DNA of 64,000 nt, from assembly GCA_963764215.1 (NCBI GenBank), contig CAVXRS010000007.1, positions 124,001 to 188,000 of the forward strand. Direction: 5' to 3'. Shown here one piece after another: positions 19,668 to 28,590 of this stretch; within the stretch, counting starts at the first letter, position 1; each line of letters begins with the position of its first letter. Below the pieces are notes generated by a model, which saw only the letters and a program-made list of their open reading frames with translations, made no database searches and was not told the origin of the DNA. The stretch is from JAFDWI01 sp963764215. Its GTDB lineage: Bacteria; Actinomycetota; Acidimicrobiia; Acidimicrobiales; Iamiaceae. A program made the translations under genes and the position numbers.

Positions 19668-21888
19668 ATGGAGACCCAGGTCCGGACACCCCAGATGGTG
19701 TTCATGCAGCCCCAGCGGTTGATCGTCCCGCTGTTCCAGCGACCGTACGTCTGGAACGAGGAGAACCAGTGGGCGCCTTTGTGGGGTGACGTCGTCCGGG
19801 TCGCCGAGCGGTCTGCTCGCCGATCCGGGCGCCAAGCAGCAGCCGCATTTCCTCGGGGCGGTCGTGCTGCAGCAGGTACAGAACCCGGCCGGCTCGATGC
19901 AGGAGCGGACCGTCATCGACGGCCAGCAGCGACTCACGACACTGCAGCTCCTCCTCGACGCGCTTCACGCGGAGCTGCTCGGCGTCGGTGCGACGCAGCC
20001 GGCGATGCGGCTCGAAGCACTGGTCGGAACGCTGAGGCCGTTCTGCGAGCAGCCGAGGACCAGTTCAAGGTGTGGCCCACAAACCGGGACCGCCCGGCGT
20101 TCAATGCCGTCATGGGCGCGACGCCTCCGGTCGATTACGACGCGCTCGACTTTCGCGGCGAGCGCATGGTCGCTGGCGCATCGGTACTTCGCGCGAGCAG
20201 GCGCGCAGTGGCTGGACGGCGACAGGATGTCGTCGCTGACGACGCCGACGCGCTCGAACGCGCGGTCCGGGAGCTCCTCCAGCTCGTCGTCATCGATCTG
20301 ACGGTGGACGAGAACGCCCAGGAGATCTTCGAGACACTCAACGCCCGCGGCGCCCAACTCACAGCGGCCGACCTCATCAAGAACTTCGTCTTTCAGCGTC
20401 TCATGGAGACCGGCGCGACGTCGAGCGGCATACGAGAAGGACTGGAAGGAGTTCGAGACGGCTTCTGGGAGGCCGAGGTGAGCTTCGGCCGCCTTCGCTA
20501 CTCGCGGTCGTCGATCTTCCTCAATCACTGGCTCATCGCGCGCACCGGCGAGGAGATCGTTGCCCGCGAGGTGTTCGCCCGGTTCAAGAGCTTCGCGGAC
20601 TTCGACTCGCAGAAGTCCCGATGGTCGAGCTGGTCGAGCAGATCGGCCGGCGCGCCGCGTGTACCGGTCGATTGTCGAGGGGCCTCCGACAAGCAAGGAC
20701 CGATCGATCGGCTCGGCCTGTTCGCCTACCGCACAGGCGTCCTGGAGAGCGAGGTCTTCAAGCCGCTCGTCTGTGGCTGCTCGATCCCAGAGCAGGAGCC
20801 CGTCCCCGAGGCTCAGATGCGCAAGGCGCTGGATGTCATGGAGAGCTGGATGGTTCGCCGCATGCTCGTCCGTGCCGACGAAAAGTCCTACACCAGATGG
20901 CCGCCGAGCTCGTCACCCAGCTCCGGAAGGCGAGAGCGCGCCTCGGCCGGGGAGACCGTCGAGGCGTTCTTCGCCGGCCAGACCGTGGCAGCCGCTACTG
21001 GCCGGACGATGCCGAGGTCTCCACCGAGTGTCGCCGTGGCTGCCGGCGTACACGACGGCTTCGCCGGGGTCGCCTCCGCATGGTCCTCGAGGCGATCGAG
21101 GACCACCGCCGCGGTCAAGGGGACGACCGAAGGGGCTCGGCGGCGAGCGGGTCGCCACGCGGCAAGTACGCACATCGAGCACGTGCATGCCGAGGAAGTG
21201 GCATGCTGCACTGGCCTTTGGCCGAGGACTGACCGAGATCGAACGAGATCGACTCGTCCACAGCCTGGGCAACCTCACCCTGCTCACCTCTCGCCTGAAC
21301 GCCAAGGTCTCCAACTCCGTGTGGACTGAGCAAGCGCGTATCGCTTCAGGAGCACGACGTTCTCAAGATGAACGCCGACCTCCTGGCGGCCGCAGGGGAG
21401 ACGTGGAACGAGAGCAAGATCCGAGTCCGCACGGCAGAGATGATCTCGGCGATCATGGAGATCTGGCCGGTGCCTGTCGGGCACACGTCCGGATTCGGTA
21501 AGCCCGAGGAACGACCCAAGCATCGCGTCGGCCTGGCTGACCTCATCGCCGCTGGACTACTCGAGCCCGGCACCACCGTTTACGCGAAGCGCAAGGCGCA
21601 TGCGGGCCGCACCGCCACGATCCTCCCCGACGGACGGGTTGACGTCGACGGCAGATCTTCGACACGCCCTCCGGCGCAGCAAGGTCGATCACCGACAAGA
21701 GCGAGAACGGTTGGGCCTTCTTCAGGCTGAGCCCAACGGGCCGACGTTCGTTGAGCGATCTTTTCCAGGAGTACGTGGACCAGTCCTCTGCGGACATCGA
21801 CGAGGACGAGGTTGCCGGCGAAAGTCTTGGTAACGGGACCCTCGGTTTCGACGACGACGACGAGGACGACGAGGAGGACGAGCCGTGA
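19668..21888 (+). CDS. DUF262-DUF1524 (GmrSD-like) nuclease with C-terminal RAMA reader, frameshifted
   Basis: Starts METQVRTPQMVFMQPQRLIV, then PLFQRPYVWNEENQW and the DUF262 signature ERTVIDGQQRLTTLQLLLDA (D-G-Q-Q-R). Middle: QEIFETLNARGAQLTAADLI. Near 21180 the DUF1524 HNH-type motif appears (IEHVMPRKW-like, then VHSLGNLTLLTSRLNAKVSN). The last 150 residues (VGLADLIAAGLLEPGTTVYA, GRTATILPDGRVDV, NGWAFFRL) match the RAMA domain that binds modified adenine. Very acidic tail DDDDEDDEEDEP. Around nine breaks. A GGAAGGAG ribosome site precedes the start. GmrSD relatives cut modified DNA; the RAMA fusion suggests modification-dependent targeting. Confidence 0.78.
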
Positions 21889-22063
21889 GTCAGCGACCGG
21901 GGCCGTTCACTGCACGTGATCTTCACGATCTCCTCTCCGAGTTCGAGGCCGAGCTCCGTGAGGCTGGCCTGGAGGAGACCACGATCCGCACTTACGTCGA
22001 CCGGTCCACGTACTTCGTTCGGTGGCTCGAAGGCGACTACCACCCGCGGGGCCGAATCGGTGA
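21885..22063 (+). CDS. Small SAM-like (recombinase N-terminal-like) protein
   Basis: GTG at 21885 overlaps the previous stop (GTGA). It reads VSQRPGPFTARDLHDLLSEF, then EAELREAGLEETTIRTYVDR and STYFVRWLEGDYHPRG. The helix pattern T-I-x-T-Y-x-x-x-x-x-x-F-x-R-W-L resembles the core-binding SAM-like domain of tyrosine recombinases, but there is no catalytic domain. In the present frame it runs on; a missing C near 22052 would give a stop right after RGPNR, giving about 60 residues. Probably a DNA-binding accessory of the upstream nuclease operon rather than an integrase. Confidence 0.55.
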
Positions 22064-22239
22064 CCCTCCCCGGGACCGACGTCCTCCGAGATCTCGGAGG
22101 ACGAGTGCAAACGCGTCTGCAATCGGGAGCTCGTCCGGAGGGGCCCAGGCCATGTCGTCCTGTCCGGCGATCGACGCGAAGGCCCTGTTAGAGCGACTGC
22201 AGGACACGAGCGGACATCCGCCGCCAGCGCCGCCGCAGA
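22064..22239. other. Intergenic end of the island
   Basis: About 175 bases between the small SAM-like gene and the right att copy. No gene or tRNA 5' half is present. Confidence 0.5.
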
Positions 22240-22299
22240 CTCATAACCCGAAGGTCGCAGGTTCAAATCTGCCCCGGCCACCACGACGTGAGGCCCGGA
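22240..22299 (+). repeat. Right att-like repeat (partial tRNA-fMet 3' half)
   Basis: Repeats tRNA-fMet from the anticodon loop to beyond the CCA (CTCATAACCCGAAGGTCGCA and onward to GACGTGAGGCCCGGA), with three small differences from the left copy. Upstream sequence has no similarity to the 5' half of the tRNA, so this is not a functional gene but the other boundary of the inserted segment. Confidence 0.8.
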
Positions 22300-22367
22300 C
22301 CCCAAGCGGTTTCGGATCTTCGTCGTTTCCGGTTCCCGGCCGCTCGCCGGCCGAGATCGACCCCAGG

Positions 22368-23575
22368 TCAATCCTGTGTCGAGCGCTCTGGAGCGCCAGT
22401 CTCGCGTGGCCGCGGGTGCTTGGGGGCGGAAGGCCCGCTACTCAGTGCCCGGATCAGGCCAAGCAAAGTGTCGTTGTCATTTGGAACAGGCCTTTCGCTT
22501 GCTGGGGCTTTCAACCATGCACGTCGGCTCTCTATCCGGTCGAGGTGCTGCAGTCTCCTCTTGGCCTCGATCGCCGTGTATGCATCGTCGGTGAAGTATT
22601 GCCGTCGTGCTTCGAGGAATTCCTGTTCGACCCGCTGTCGGCGCTGTTCTTTGAGCTGCCGTTTGTAGTTGAGCTCGGCGACATGTTCTCGTGCAGGAAA
22701 TCGGTAGCCCTCCATGACGCTGTAATCGACCGGGTGTCCGGATGCCACGGCTTTCATTCCCGCACGAAGCTCGGCGAGAAGGGATCCGACTTGACCGTCG
22801 CCGGGCGCGGTGCGAAGTGCGCGGTCCGTGTCAGCCAACTCGAGGACCTCGAAGGTTGGTGACACCAGCAACCACAGCGGCCAGACCTGCACCCATTCGA
22901 ACCTCGGGTAGTATACGCCGACGTTTCGTATCTTGTAACGGTCGTCGTAGTCCAACAAGCAGTAGCCGACTAGCTGAAGCAGCGCGTCACGGATCTGTCT
23001 TGATTCGGGCTGGCTCGCTTTTCAGTTCCCAGAGCGTGTCTCCGATGATCAGGTCTGCATCCGCTCCACCAACGTCATCCGAACCGGCGAAGACCGGGTT
23101 CGAGTGGTACATGACGTCCGGATCGACCGCCTGTTCGAACTGTTCGGCGAAGATCACATCAGCGGACCTGGACAGCCGCATCACCTCTTTGGCGACAGCG
23201 ACGCGAGAACCATCAAGGAGCGGGTTCTTGGTGGAACTTCCTGTGCGAACGACCACCGGACCGGCATGAGATAGCGATTGCGAATGGCAGCTTCCATCCG
23301 CGGGTGAAGCGCCACGCGATACCTGCATAGCAGTTGTTCCTCACGCGGAGTCAGGCGTCGCTCGCCTGGCTGTATGATGCGATCAGCTCGTCGAGATCTT
23401 CAAAGAACCATTCAGTCATCAGCTCGTCGACGGGATCGTCGTGGGTAAACGCGGCACGGTTCCGGTATGCGAACAGGTCTCGGGTCGACGAACGTCCGAT
23501 CGCCAAGCGAAGCCGGTAATCGAACGCGGTGCCGATGGTTCCACCCAAGTGTGGGTCCCCGGCCGGAACCCGCAC
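22368..23575 (-). CDS. PD-(D/E)XK-like hypothetical protein, frameshifted
   Basis: Reads from the ATG at 23575 (MRVPAGDPHLGGTIGTAFDY) through TRDLFAYRNRAAFTHDDPVD, EEQLLCRYRVALHPRME, SADVIFAEQFEQAVDPDVMY, then the nuclease-like core VGGADADLIIGDTLWELKSE (D, E-L-K) and LLDYDDRYKIRNVGVYYPRF. Breaks lie near 23345, 23255 and 22965. The D...(E)-x-K arrangement followed by a Y-strand fits a PD-(D/E)XK fold. A charged helical tail (KRQLKEQRRQRVEQEF) follows. It is just outside the right att copy, transcribed toward it. Function unknown; possibly a defence or DNA-repair nuclease. Confidence 0.6.
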
Positions 23576-23592
23576 CTCTGTCGGACGGTTCC

Positions 23593-23835
23593 CTAGTTGA
23601 GGACCTTCAACGCAGCCCGGCGATCCGGGTCGCGGGCCTTCGTCGCGGCCATGATCCCGGCAACCGTTTCCAGATACAACCGGATAGCCGACGTGCCGTC
23701 CCTCACGTGGCTTGTCAAGGCACCGCGTGACGCTACACGAGCGACCAGTTGGGCCACCGTGCCGGACGTGGCTGCGGAGCAGCGAAGGGTGTGGGCCACG
23801 ACCAATCGGACCCTGAAGCCTCTCCGGCTGTTCAC
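23593..23835 (-). CDS. Small hypothetical protein upstream of PD-(D/E)XK gene
   Basis: 80-residue minus-strand frame, co-directional with and 17 nt upstream of the PD-(D/E)XK gene. Its C-terminal part (TSAIRLYLETVAGIMAATKA, RDPDRRAALKVLN) looks like a real amphipathic helix pair; the N-terminal half is arginine-rich and unconvincing. It may be the tail of a broken gene. No family recognised. Confidence 0.3.
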   Translation of the reverse strand: MNSRRGFRVRLVVAHTLRCSAATSGTVAQLVARVASRGALTSHVRDGTSAIRLYLETVAGIMAATKARDPDRRAALKVLN

Positions 23836-23925
23836 CTACGCACCCGCAAAGGCGTAGGGGATTGCTGCATCATCGGGTGACATTTGATCTGTCGCCGGAG
23901 AGGTGTCGCTGGAAGGATGGTCACC

Positions 23926-24218
23926 ATGCCCCAGCCCAGTCCCCGTGAGTTGCGCGAGATCCGCGACGCGATGGACGTCGACCCTCGTTCCGTCACCATC
24001 TCCGAGTGCCGACCGCCGGGGGGCGGGGACTTCGGGCCAGAGTGGATCCGCCAAGAGATCGCTCGCCTCCGCTGCACCAAGTCAACCGGCACGTGGGCGC
24101 GCGCGGGCCGGGCCACTACAGCAGCTTCCGCCGATACCAGGACCTGAACCACACCTCGATAGTCGATCGACTCCTCGCCGAGATCGATGCCGACCCAATC
24201 TGCATCTTCTGGGGCTGA
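23926..24218 (+). CDS. Small hypothetical protein, frameshifted
   Basis: The ATG at 23926 follows GGAAGGATGGTCACC. It reads MPQPSPRELREIRDAMDVDP, SVTISECRPPGGGDFGPEWI, RQEIARLR; after a break near 24075 it continues HVGARGPGHYSSFRRYQDLN and VDRLLAEIDADPICIFWG to the TGA at 24216-24218. Both halves look like one 97-residue acidic protein. No family recognised. Confidence 0.45.
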
Positions 24219-24229
24219 GGACGAGCGCC

Positions 24230-24523
24230 ATGAGGAACCGGACGAGGCCGCGTACCCCGCAGGTGTCGCAACGGGCCGTCCGAGCTGTGGGCATTGATGC
24301 CGCGGGCAAGCACGGCTGGGCCGTCGGGGAAAATGCCAACTACGTGGAGATACGTTTGATTTCTCTGTTCAGTCGCTCGAGCGGGTTGGTTCGACAAGAT
24401 CTTGCGCCAGTGGTTCTTCGGGAACGTCACGGAACGCGGAACTTCGTCGCGGGCGTTGCGCAGCCTCTCATCGCTAAGTGAAGCCGAGGTTTCGCTGGCC
24501 GAAATGGGAAGCGTCAAGAAGGT
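24230..24523 (+). pseudogene. Degraded DUF429-like start and unrelated tail
   Basis: From an ATG at 24230 a frame reads RAVRAVGIDAAGKHGWAV, the typical opening of DUF429 (RNase H-like fold, G-I-D-x-A). It then loses similarity at once. A second frame at 24390-24523 reads FDKILRQWFFGNVTERGTSS, LRSLSSLSEAEVSLAEMG and stops. The two do not form a recognisable whole, so this looks like a remnant. Confidence 0.3.
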
Positions 24524-24601
24524 TCGGTAGGCCCACCCGCTGCGCCGCCAAACCACGACGCAGATCTGCGGGCGTCGTCAAAGCGACGCCGACCTGAGCC
24601 G

Positions 24602-25198
24602 TCACGGGTTGCGCCCGACACGTAGCCGTCCGGCTGCTCTGAGATCCATGACCTTCTCGACGGTCGACGCCTGGCCGAGCCCGGTGGTGTCGAGTTCGTG
24701 TGCGGCCCAGGGGCCGAGGGCGCCGAACTGCTCCCACAGCATGCGGATGGGTCCGCTGGCAGCAAGCGGCGGATGGCCCGGCGTTCGAGGAGGGTCCGTC
24801 GAACGCGCCTCGGCGCGGGCAAGGCAGGTCGCGAGGGTCGGTCGAAGCACGACGTAGTCGACGTCGATCCCCATCTCATGCAGGAACGAGATCGCAGTGG
24901 GCAGATGCCGGGGACCCACCACACCCTCGATGACGACCTGGTAGCCGTCGGTGGCCAACTCGGCCGCCGCGGCGGTGACCGCTCTGAGCACGGCCCGGTT
25001 CTGTCGGTCCGACTCGGGCCGCCAGGGCTCGATGAAACCCGACTTGATCGTCGTCCAGAACCAGTCGGCATCGATACAGACCGCCAACGCGCCGAGACGT
25101 TGGGCGAGCAGTGGCGCCACCGTCGACTTCCCGCTCCCAGGAGGACCGGAGATCACCAGCACCGAGCCGTGCTCGACAGACGACGATTCTGCGGGCAT
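24602..25198 (-). CDS. P-loop kinase (AAA_33-type, zeta-toxin/CPT-like)
   Basis: 198 residues. Walker A is VLVISGPPGSGKSTVAPLLA (about residues 13-32). It is followed by CIDADWFWTTIKSGFIEPW with the aspartate used by small-molecule kinases, YQVVIEGVVGP, and a lid with arginines (TCLARAEARSTDPPRTPGHP). This pattern is shared by chloramphenicol phosphotransferase-like and gluconate-kinase-like proteins. The substrate is unknown. Adjacent genes give no hint. No frame break. Confidence 0.75.
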   Translation of the reverse strand: MPAESSSVEHGSVLVISGPPGSGKSTVAPLLAQRLGALAVCIDADWFWTTIKSGFIEPWRPESDRQNRAVLRAVTAAAAELATDGYQVVIEGVVGPRHLPTAISFLHEMGIDVDYVVLRPTLATCLARAEARSTDPPRTPGHPPLAASGPIRMLWEQFGALGPWAAHELDTTGLGQASTVEKVMDLRAAGRLRVGRNP

Positions 25199-25384
25199 TG
25201 CCGGTGACTCTACGAGCGATCGGATCCTCGTCAGCTACGACTTCCGAGCTGTTCGAGCACTCCGGGCATTCAGACGGGCGCGCCCGCCGCTGCCGCGGCG
25301 TTGACGCGAAGGCCGACACGCGAAGCATTTGCAATACTGGGCCGGTCGGGCGTGCGCTGCCGACTCTGCGGAAGGAGGTGACCG

Positions 25385-26806
25385 ATGCCGGATCTGCGGC
25401 CTGTCGACATGGCCACCCACCCGTATCTGTCCGGGCGGTTCGCGCCGATCGCCGAAGAGATCGAGGTGGGGGATCTCGAGGTCGACGGCGAGCTGCCCGA
25501 AGGCCTGGTGGGCGCGTACGTTCGCAACGGGCCGAACGTGATGTTCCCGCCACTGGGCAGCTACAGCTACCCGATGGAGGGCGACGCCATGGTGCACGGG
25601 GTGTGGCTCGACGGTGAAGGCGGTGTCCGCTACAAGAACCGCTGGGTGCGCACCAAGGGCATGGCGGCCGACATCGCGGCCGGCCGCGACATCTTCGGCG
25701 GATTGATGACACCGGCGTTCGTGGACGAGAAGCTGCTGGGAGACGACCCGGACCCGGGTTGGCCGTTCCGCCTCGACCCGTTCATCAACGTGATCCGCCA
25801 CGCCGGCCGCCACCTGGCGCTGACCGAGGGGCTGCCCGGCTACGAGATCACCCCGGAGCTCGAGACCGTCGGCCGCTGGGACTTCGGCGGAAAGCTCAAG
25901 GGCATGTGCGCCCACCCCCGCATCGACCCGGCCACCGGTGAGCTGGTGTTGTTCGCCTACGACGTGGAGGCGCCGTTCCTGATCTGGGCCACCGTGGGGC
26001 CGGACGGGACGGTGACCAGCGGGCCGACCACGATCCCCTCGGTCGACCAGGGCTACATGATCCACGACTGCACGATCACCCCGACCTACCTGGTGTTGGT
26101 GATCGCCCCGGTCGTGTTCGACCTCGACGCCATGATGAGCGGCGGCGACGTGCTGTCGTGGAAGCCCGAGCTGGGCACCCGGGTCGCGCTGGTGCCCCGC
26201 GACGGCGGCGAGGTCCGCTGGGTCGAGACCGATCCGTTCTTCGTGTGGCACTTCGGCAACGCGTTCGACGACGGCGACGACGTGGTCGTCGACTTCTCCT
26301 GGTGGAACAGCTTCGGCCTCGCCCCGGACCCGGACCGCCGGGGTGCGTTCACGCGGATGGAGCTCTCCCCGTCGACGGGCACAGCGGCGCTGACCCACCT
26401 GGATCATTCGATGTCCGAGTTCGCCCGCATCGACGACCGCCTCTGTGGCCGGCCCCATCGCTACGTCACCGTCTCGCAGAAGTCGGGCAGGCACCCGGGG
26501 CTGTTGAACGGCGAGTTCGACCGCTTGGTCCGCTACGACCTCGACACGGGCGAATCGGTGCACTACGACGGCGACCTCGTCCACGGTGAGGTGGTGCACG
26601 CGGCGCGTGCGGGCGCCCCGGCCGGGCGGGGCGAGCACGAACTCGACGGCTGGTATCTCACCTACGGGACCGACCTGTCAGCGACCCGCTCGTACCTCGT
26701 CATCTGGGACGCGCAGCGCTTCCCGTCCGAACCGGTCGCCAAGGTGCGGATGCCCCACCGCGTGCCCAACGGCCTGCATGGCAACTGGATGCCCGCAGCG
26801 CACTGA
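25385..26806 (+). CDS. Carotenoid oxygenase (RPE65/CCD family)
   Basis: 473 residues, full length for the family. The four iron histidines are visible: MCAHPRID, YMIHDCTITP, FFVWHFGNAF, and the C-terminal GLHGNWMP. The opening PYLSGRFAPIAEEIEVGDLE and PEGLVGAYVRNGPNVMF are typical. The family cleaves C=C bonds in carotenoids, apocarotenoids or stilbenes with Fe(II) and O2. A textbook ribosome site (GGAAGGAGGTGACCG) precedes the ATG. The last 94 bases of coding sequence are repeated downstream at 28420. No frame break; the substrate is not predictable here. Confidence 0.92.
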   Translation: MPDLRPVDMATHPYLSGRFAPIAEEIEVGDLEVDGELPEGLVGAYVRNGPNVMFPPLGSYSYPMEGDAMVHGVWLDGEGGVRYKNRWVRTKGMAADIAAGRDIFGGLMTPAFVDEKLLGDDPDPGWPFRLDPFINVIRHAGRHLALTEGLPGYEITPELETVGRWDFGGKLKGMCAHPRIDPATGELVLFAYDVEAPFLIWATVGPDGTVTSGPTTIPSVDQGYMIHDCTITPTYLVLVIAPVVFDLDAMMSGGDVLSWKPELGTRVALVPRDGGEVRWVETDPFFVWHFGNAFDDGDDVVVDFSWWNSFGLAPDPDRRGAFTRMELSPSTGTAALTHLDHSMSEFARIDDRLCGRPHRYVTVSQKSGRHPGLLNGEFDRLVRYDLDTGESVHYDGDLVHGEVVHAARAGAPAGRGEHELDGWYLTYGTDLSATRSYLVIWDAQRFPSEPVAKVRMPHRVPNGLHGNWMPAAH

Positions 26807-26818
26807 GAAATCGCGCAA
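26713..26818 (+). repeat. 106-bp direct repeat, copy 1 (3' end of carotenoid oxygenase)
   Basis: Bases from GCAGCGCTTCCCGTCCGAAC to AAATCGCGCAA recur at 28420-28525 with a single G/A difference. Copy 1 is the natural 3' end of the oxygenase gene plus 12 bases past its stop. Confidence 0.95.
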
Positions 26819-26896
26819 CCCTGCAACGCCCCGTCGGTCAGGGCGAGCGAGGCGTCACGGAGCAGCACCGACGTCGGAGAGGAGGCGATCAACGAA

Positions 26897-27157
26897 ATGC
26901 TCTCGTACTTCCCGGCCCGTGACGTGCAAGAGCCGGTCACCAGAGAACACCTGAGCACCGAATTCGCGGCCTTGCGATTTGGGATCCGCGCCGAACTCCA
27001 CGACGGCAGCAACGGCTTCGGTGGCGAGATGGCTGGTCTGCGAGAAGACTTGCGAGGCGACAGGCGGCGTCAGTTCTGCTGGCAGATGGGGGCGACGCTG
27101 ACCATGATCGCGAGCATGGTCGCCGTCCTGGTCGCGGTCCTGATCGCCGTGGTCTGA
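26897..27157 (+). CDS. Small membrane-anchored coiled-coil-like protein
   Basis: 86 residues: a polar N-terminal half (VTREHLSTEFAALRFGIRAE, GEMAGLREDLRGDRRRQF) and one C-terminal transmembrane helix (TLTMIASMVAVLVAVLIAVV) ending at the C-terminus. This resembles small coiled-coil/tail-anchor proteins of the DUF1640-like type. The ribosome site GGAGAGGAGGCGATCAACGAA precedes the ATG. It lies inside the segment bounded by the 106-bp repeat. Confidence 0.6.
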   Translation: MLSYFPARDVQEPVTREHLSTEFAALRFGIRAELHDGSNGFGGEMAGLREDLRGDRRRQFCWQMGATLTMIASMVAVLVAVLIAVV

Positions 27158-27172
27158 TCTGCCGGCCACGTC

Positions 27173-27781
27173 CTAGCGATAGATGGCGATGAGGTCGACG
27201 GCGGCGAGGGCCAGCCACACGAACGTCGCCCAGTAGAGCGCCCGCTCGACCAGCCCGAACCAGCGGCGCAGCGGTTCGACCAAGAAGAACACCGCGGTGG
27301 CGATGGCCACCCACATGACGACCGCGCCGACGAGGTTCAGGCTGTTCGCCCTGTTCGACCACGCAGCCGCCGTCAACCCGTCGGGAATCGCCGACGCCGC
27401 CACGGCGATCGACGCGAACGCTGCCACGGCGAGCAGATTGTGGACGCGGCCGGTCGGGGTGGCCGGCTCGCCGGGGAGGTCCACCGGGAACCAGGCGATC
27501 GCCAGGCGCGCAGCGGCGAACACGGCCAGCGCGGCCAACGAGCCCGCTCCCGGGCCGCCGTCGCGGGCGAATGCCACGGTCAGGCTGCCACTCGCGATGG
27601 CGAGCCCGACGACGGTCGTGCGGTACCAGGCGCGGTAGGGGCCGGCGCCATAGTCGCTCACCGCATCGCGCACCGGGTTGCGGCCCGTGGGCAACAGGTG
27701 GACCCTGACGTGCGCCGCCGCCGCCACCGCGACGGCGACAAGCGCCACAGCTGAAAGCACCGTCACGAGCGCGTCCGCCAC
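27173..27781 (-). CDS. DUF998-family membrane protein
   Basis: About 202 residues with six hydrophobic helices (LVTVLSAVALVAVAVAAAAH, YRTTVVGLAIASGSLTVAF, VVMWVAIATAVFFLVEPLRR). The motif NPVRDAVSDYGAGPYRAWYR matches the N-x-x-x-x-x-x-S-x-Y start of DUF998 proteins. GTG at 27781 is chosen because an in-frame upstream Met is followed by no better site. Function unknown. A second DUF998 gene lies at 31129. Confidence 0.75.
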   Translation of the reverse strand: MADALVTVLSAVALVAVAVAAAAHVRVHLLPTGRNPVRDAVSDYGAGPYRAWYRTTVVGLAIASGSLTVAFARDGGPGAGSLAALAVFAAARLAIAWFPVDLPGEPATPTGRVHNLLAVAAFASIAVAASAIPDGLTAAAWSNRANSLNLVGAVVMWVAIATAVFFLVEPLRRWFGLVERALYWATFVWLALAAVDLIAIYR

Positions 27782-27978
27782 GGCGCTTATTCTGCCATGA
27801 ACCCAAGGCACCCTGGGTGCATTCGGGACCAATATTCGGGACCACTGCGGCGGTCGCTGTGGCTCCCGGTCATCGGTCAGCGCACGTGGTTGCCAACAGA
27901 TCGCGCGACCTCTACCTTGTCGGGCTGAATCACGGCCCGCCCCGACCGATCAGCAACCCTTCGCCCTGGACGACCTCG

Positions 27979-28389
27979 ATGACCAATGCCCACATCGCCC
28001 GTGCCCTCTACGACGCCTTCGGGAGGCGCGACATCCCGGCGATCCTGGCAATGCTCACCGATGACGTCGAGTGGGGTGAGCCCGAGAACCCGTACAACCC
28101 GGCGGGAGGCACCCGCCACGGCCACACCGGGTTCCTCGAATGGGTCGCCATCGGGCGCGACGCCGAGGACATCACCGTTCTCGACCTGCACGACGTGATC
28201 GCCTCCGGGGACCACGTCGCCGTCGTCGGCTACCTCGAGTGCGTTGCGAAGCCGACTGGGCGGGCCTACTCGTCGGACTTCGTTCACGTGCTCACGTTCC
28301 GCGACGGAAAGATCGCCCGGTTCCGGGAGTTCTTCGACACCTACGCGGCCGGTGAGGCTTTCCGCACCGAGGCGGTGCCCGCCCCCTGA
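27979..28389 (+). CDS. SnoaL-like / NTF2-fold protein
   Basis: 136 residues: MTNAHIARALYDAFGRRDIP, ILAMLTDDVEWGEPENPY, EWVAIGRDAEDITVLDL, VAVVGYLECVAKPTGRAY and FVHVLTFRDGKIARFREFFD form the cone-shaped NTF2/SnoaL fold typical of ketosteroid-isomerase-like small enzymes or stress proteins. Function is not predictable. It lies within the repeat-bounded segment. Confidence 0.85.
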   Translation: MTNAHIARALYDAFGRRDIPAILAMLTDDVEWGEPENPYNPAGGTRHGHTGFLEWVAIGRDAEDITVLDLHDVIASGDHVAVVGYLECVAKPTGRAYSSDFVHVLTFRDGKIARFREFFDTYAAGEAFRTEAVPAP

Positions 28390-28419
28390 CCGCGCTGCGC
28401 ACCGTCGACACGACGCGGT

Positions 28420-28525
28420 GCAGCGCTTCCCGTCCGAACCAGTCGCCAAGGTGCGGATGCCCCACCGCGTGCCCAACGGCCTGCATGGCAACTGGATGCC
28501 CGCAGCGCACTGAGAAATCGCGCAA
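28420..28525 (+). repeat. 106-bp direct repeat, copy 2
   Basis: Second copy of the carotenoid oxygenase 3' end with one mismatch. The coding part is orphaned: no oxygenase sequence precedes it. The two copies bracket a 1.6-kb segment with three genes. Confidence 0.95.
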
Positions 28526-28590
28526 TGACGAACTGCACTTCCGGGAACCACGTCGCCGCACGCCGGAAGCTACGCCCCCACCCTCGGCAC

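Noticed and set aside
21885..22063. Integrase of the island
   Set aside because: Only a SAM-like helical segment is present; no R-H-R-Y catalytic region is found on either strand near the repeats.
22240..22299. Second tRNA-fMet
   Set aside because: Only the 3' half from the anticodon loop is present; bases before 22240 do not form a D-arm or acceptor 5' strand, so it is an att-type repeat.
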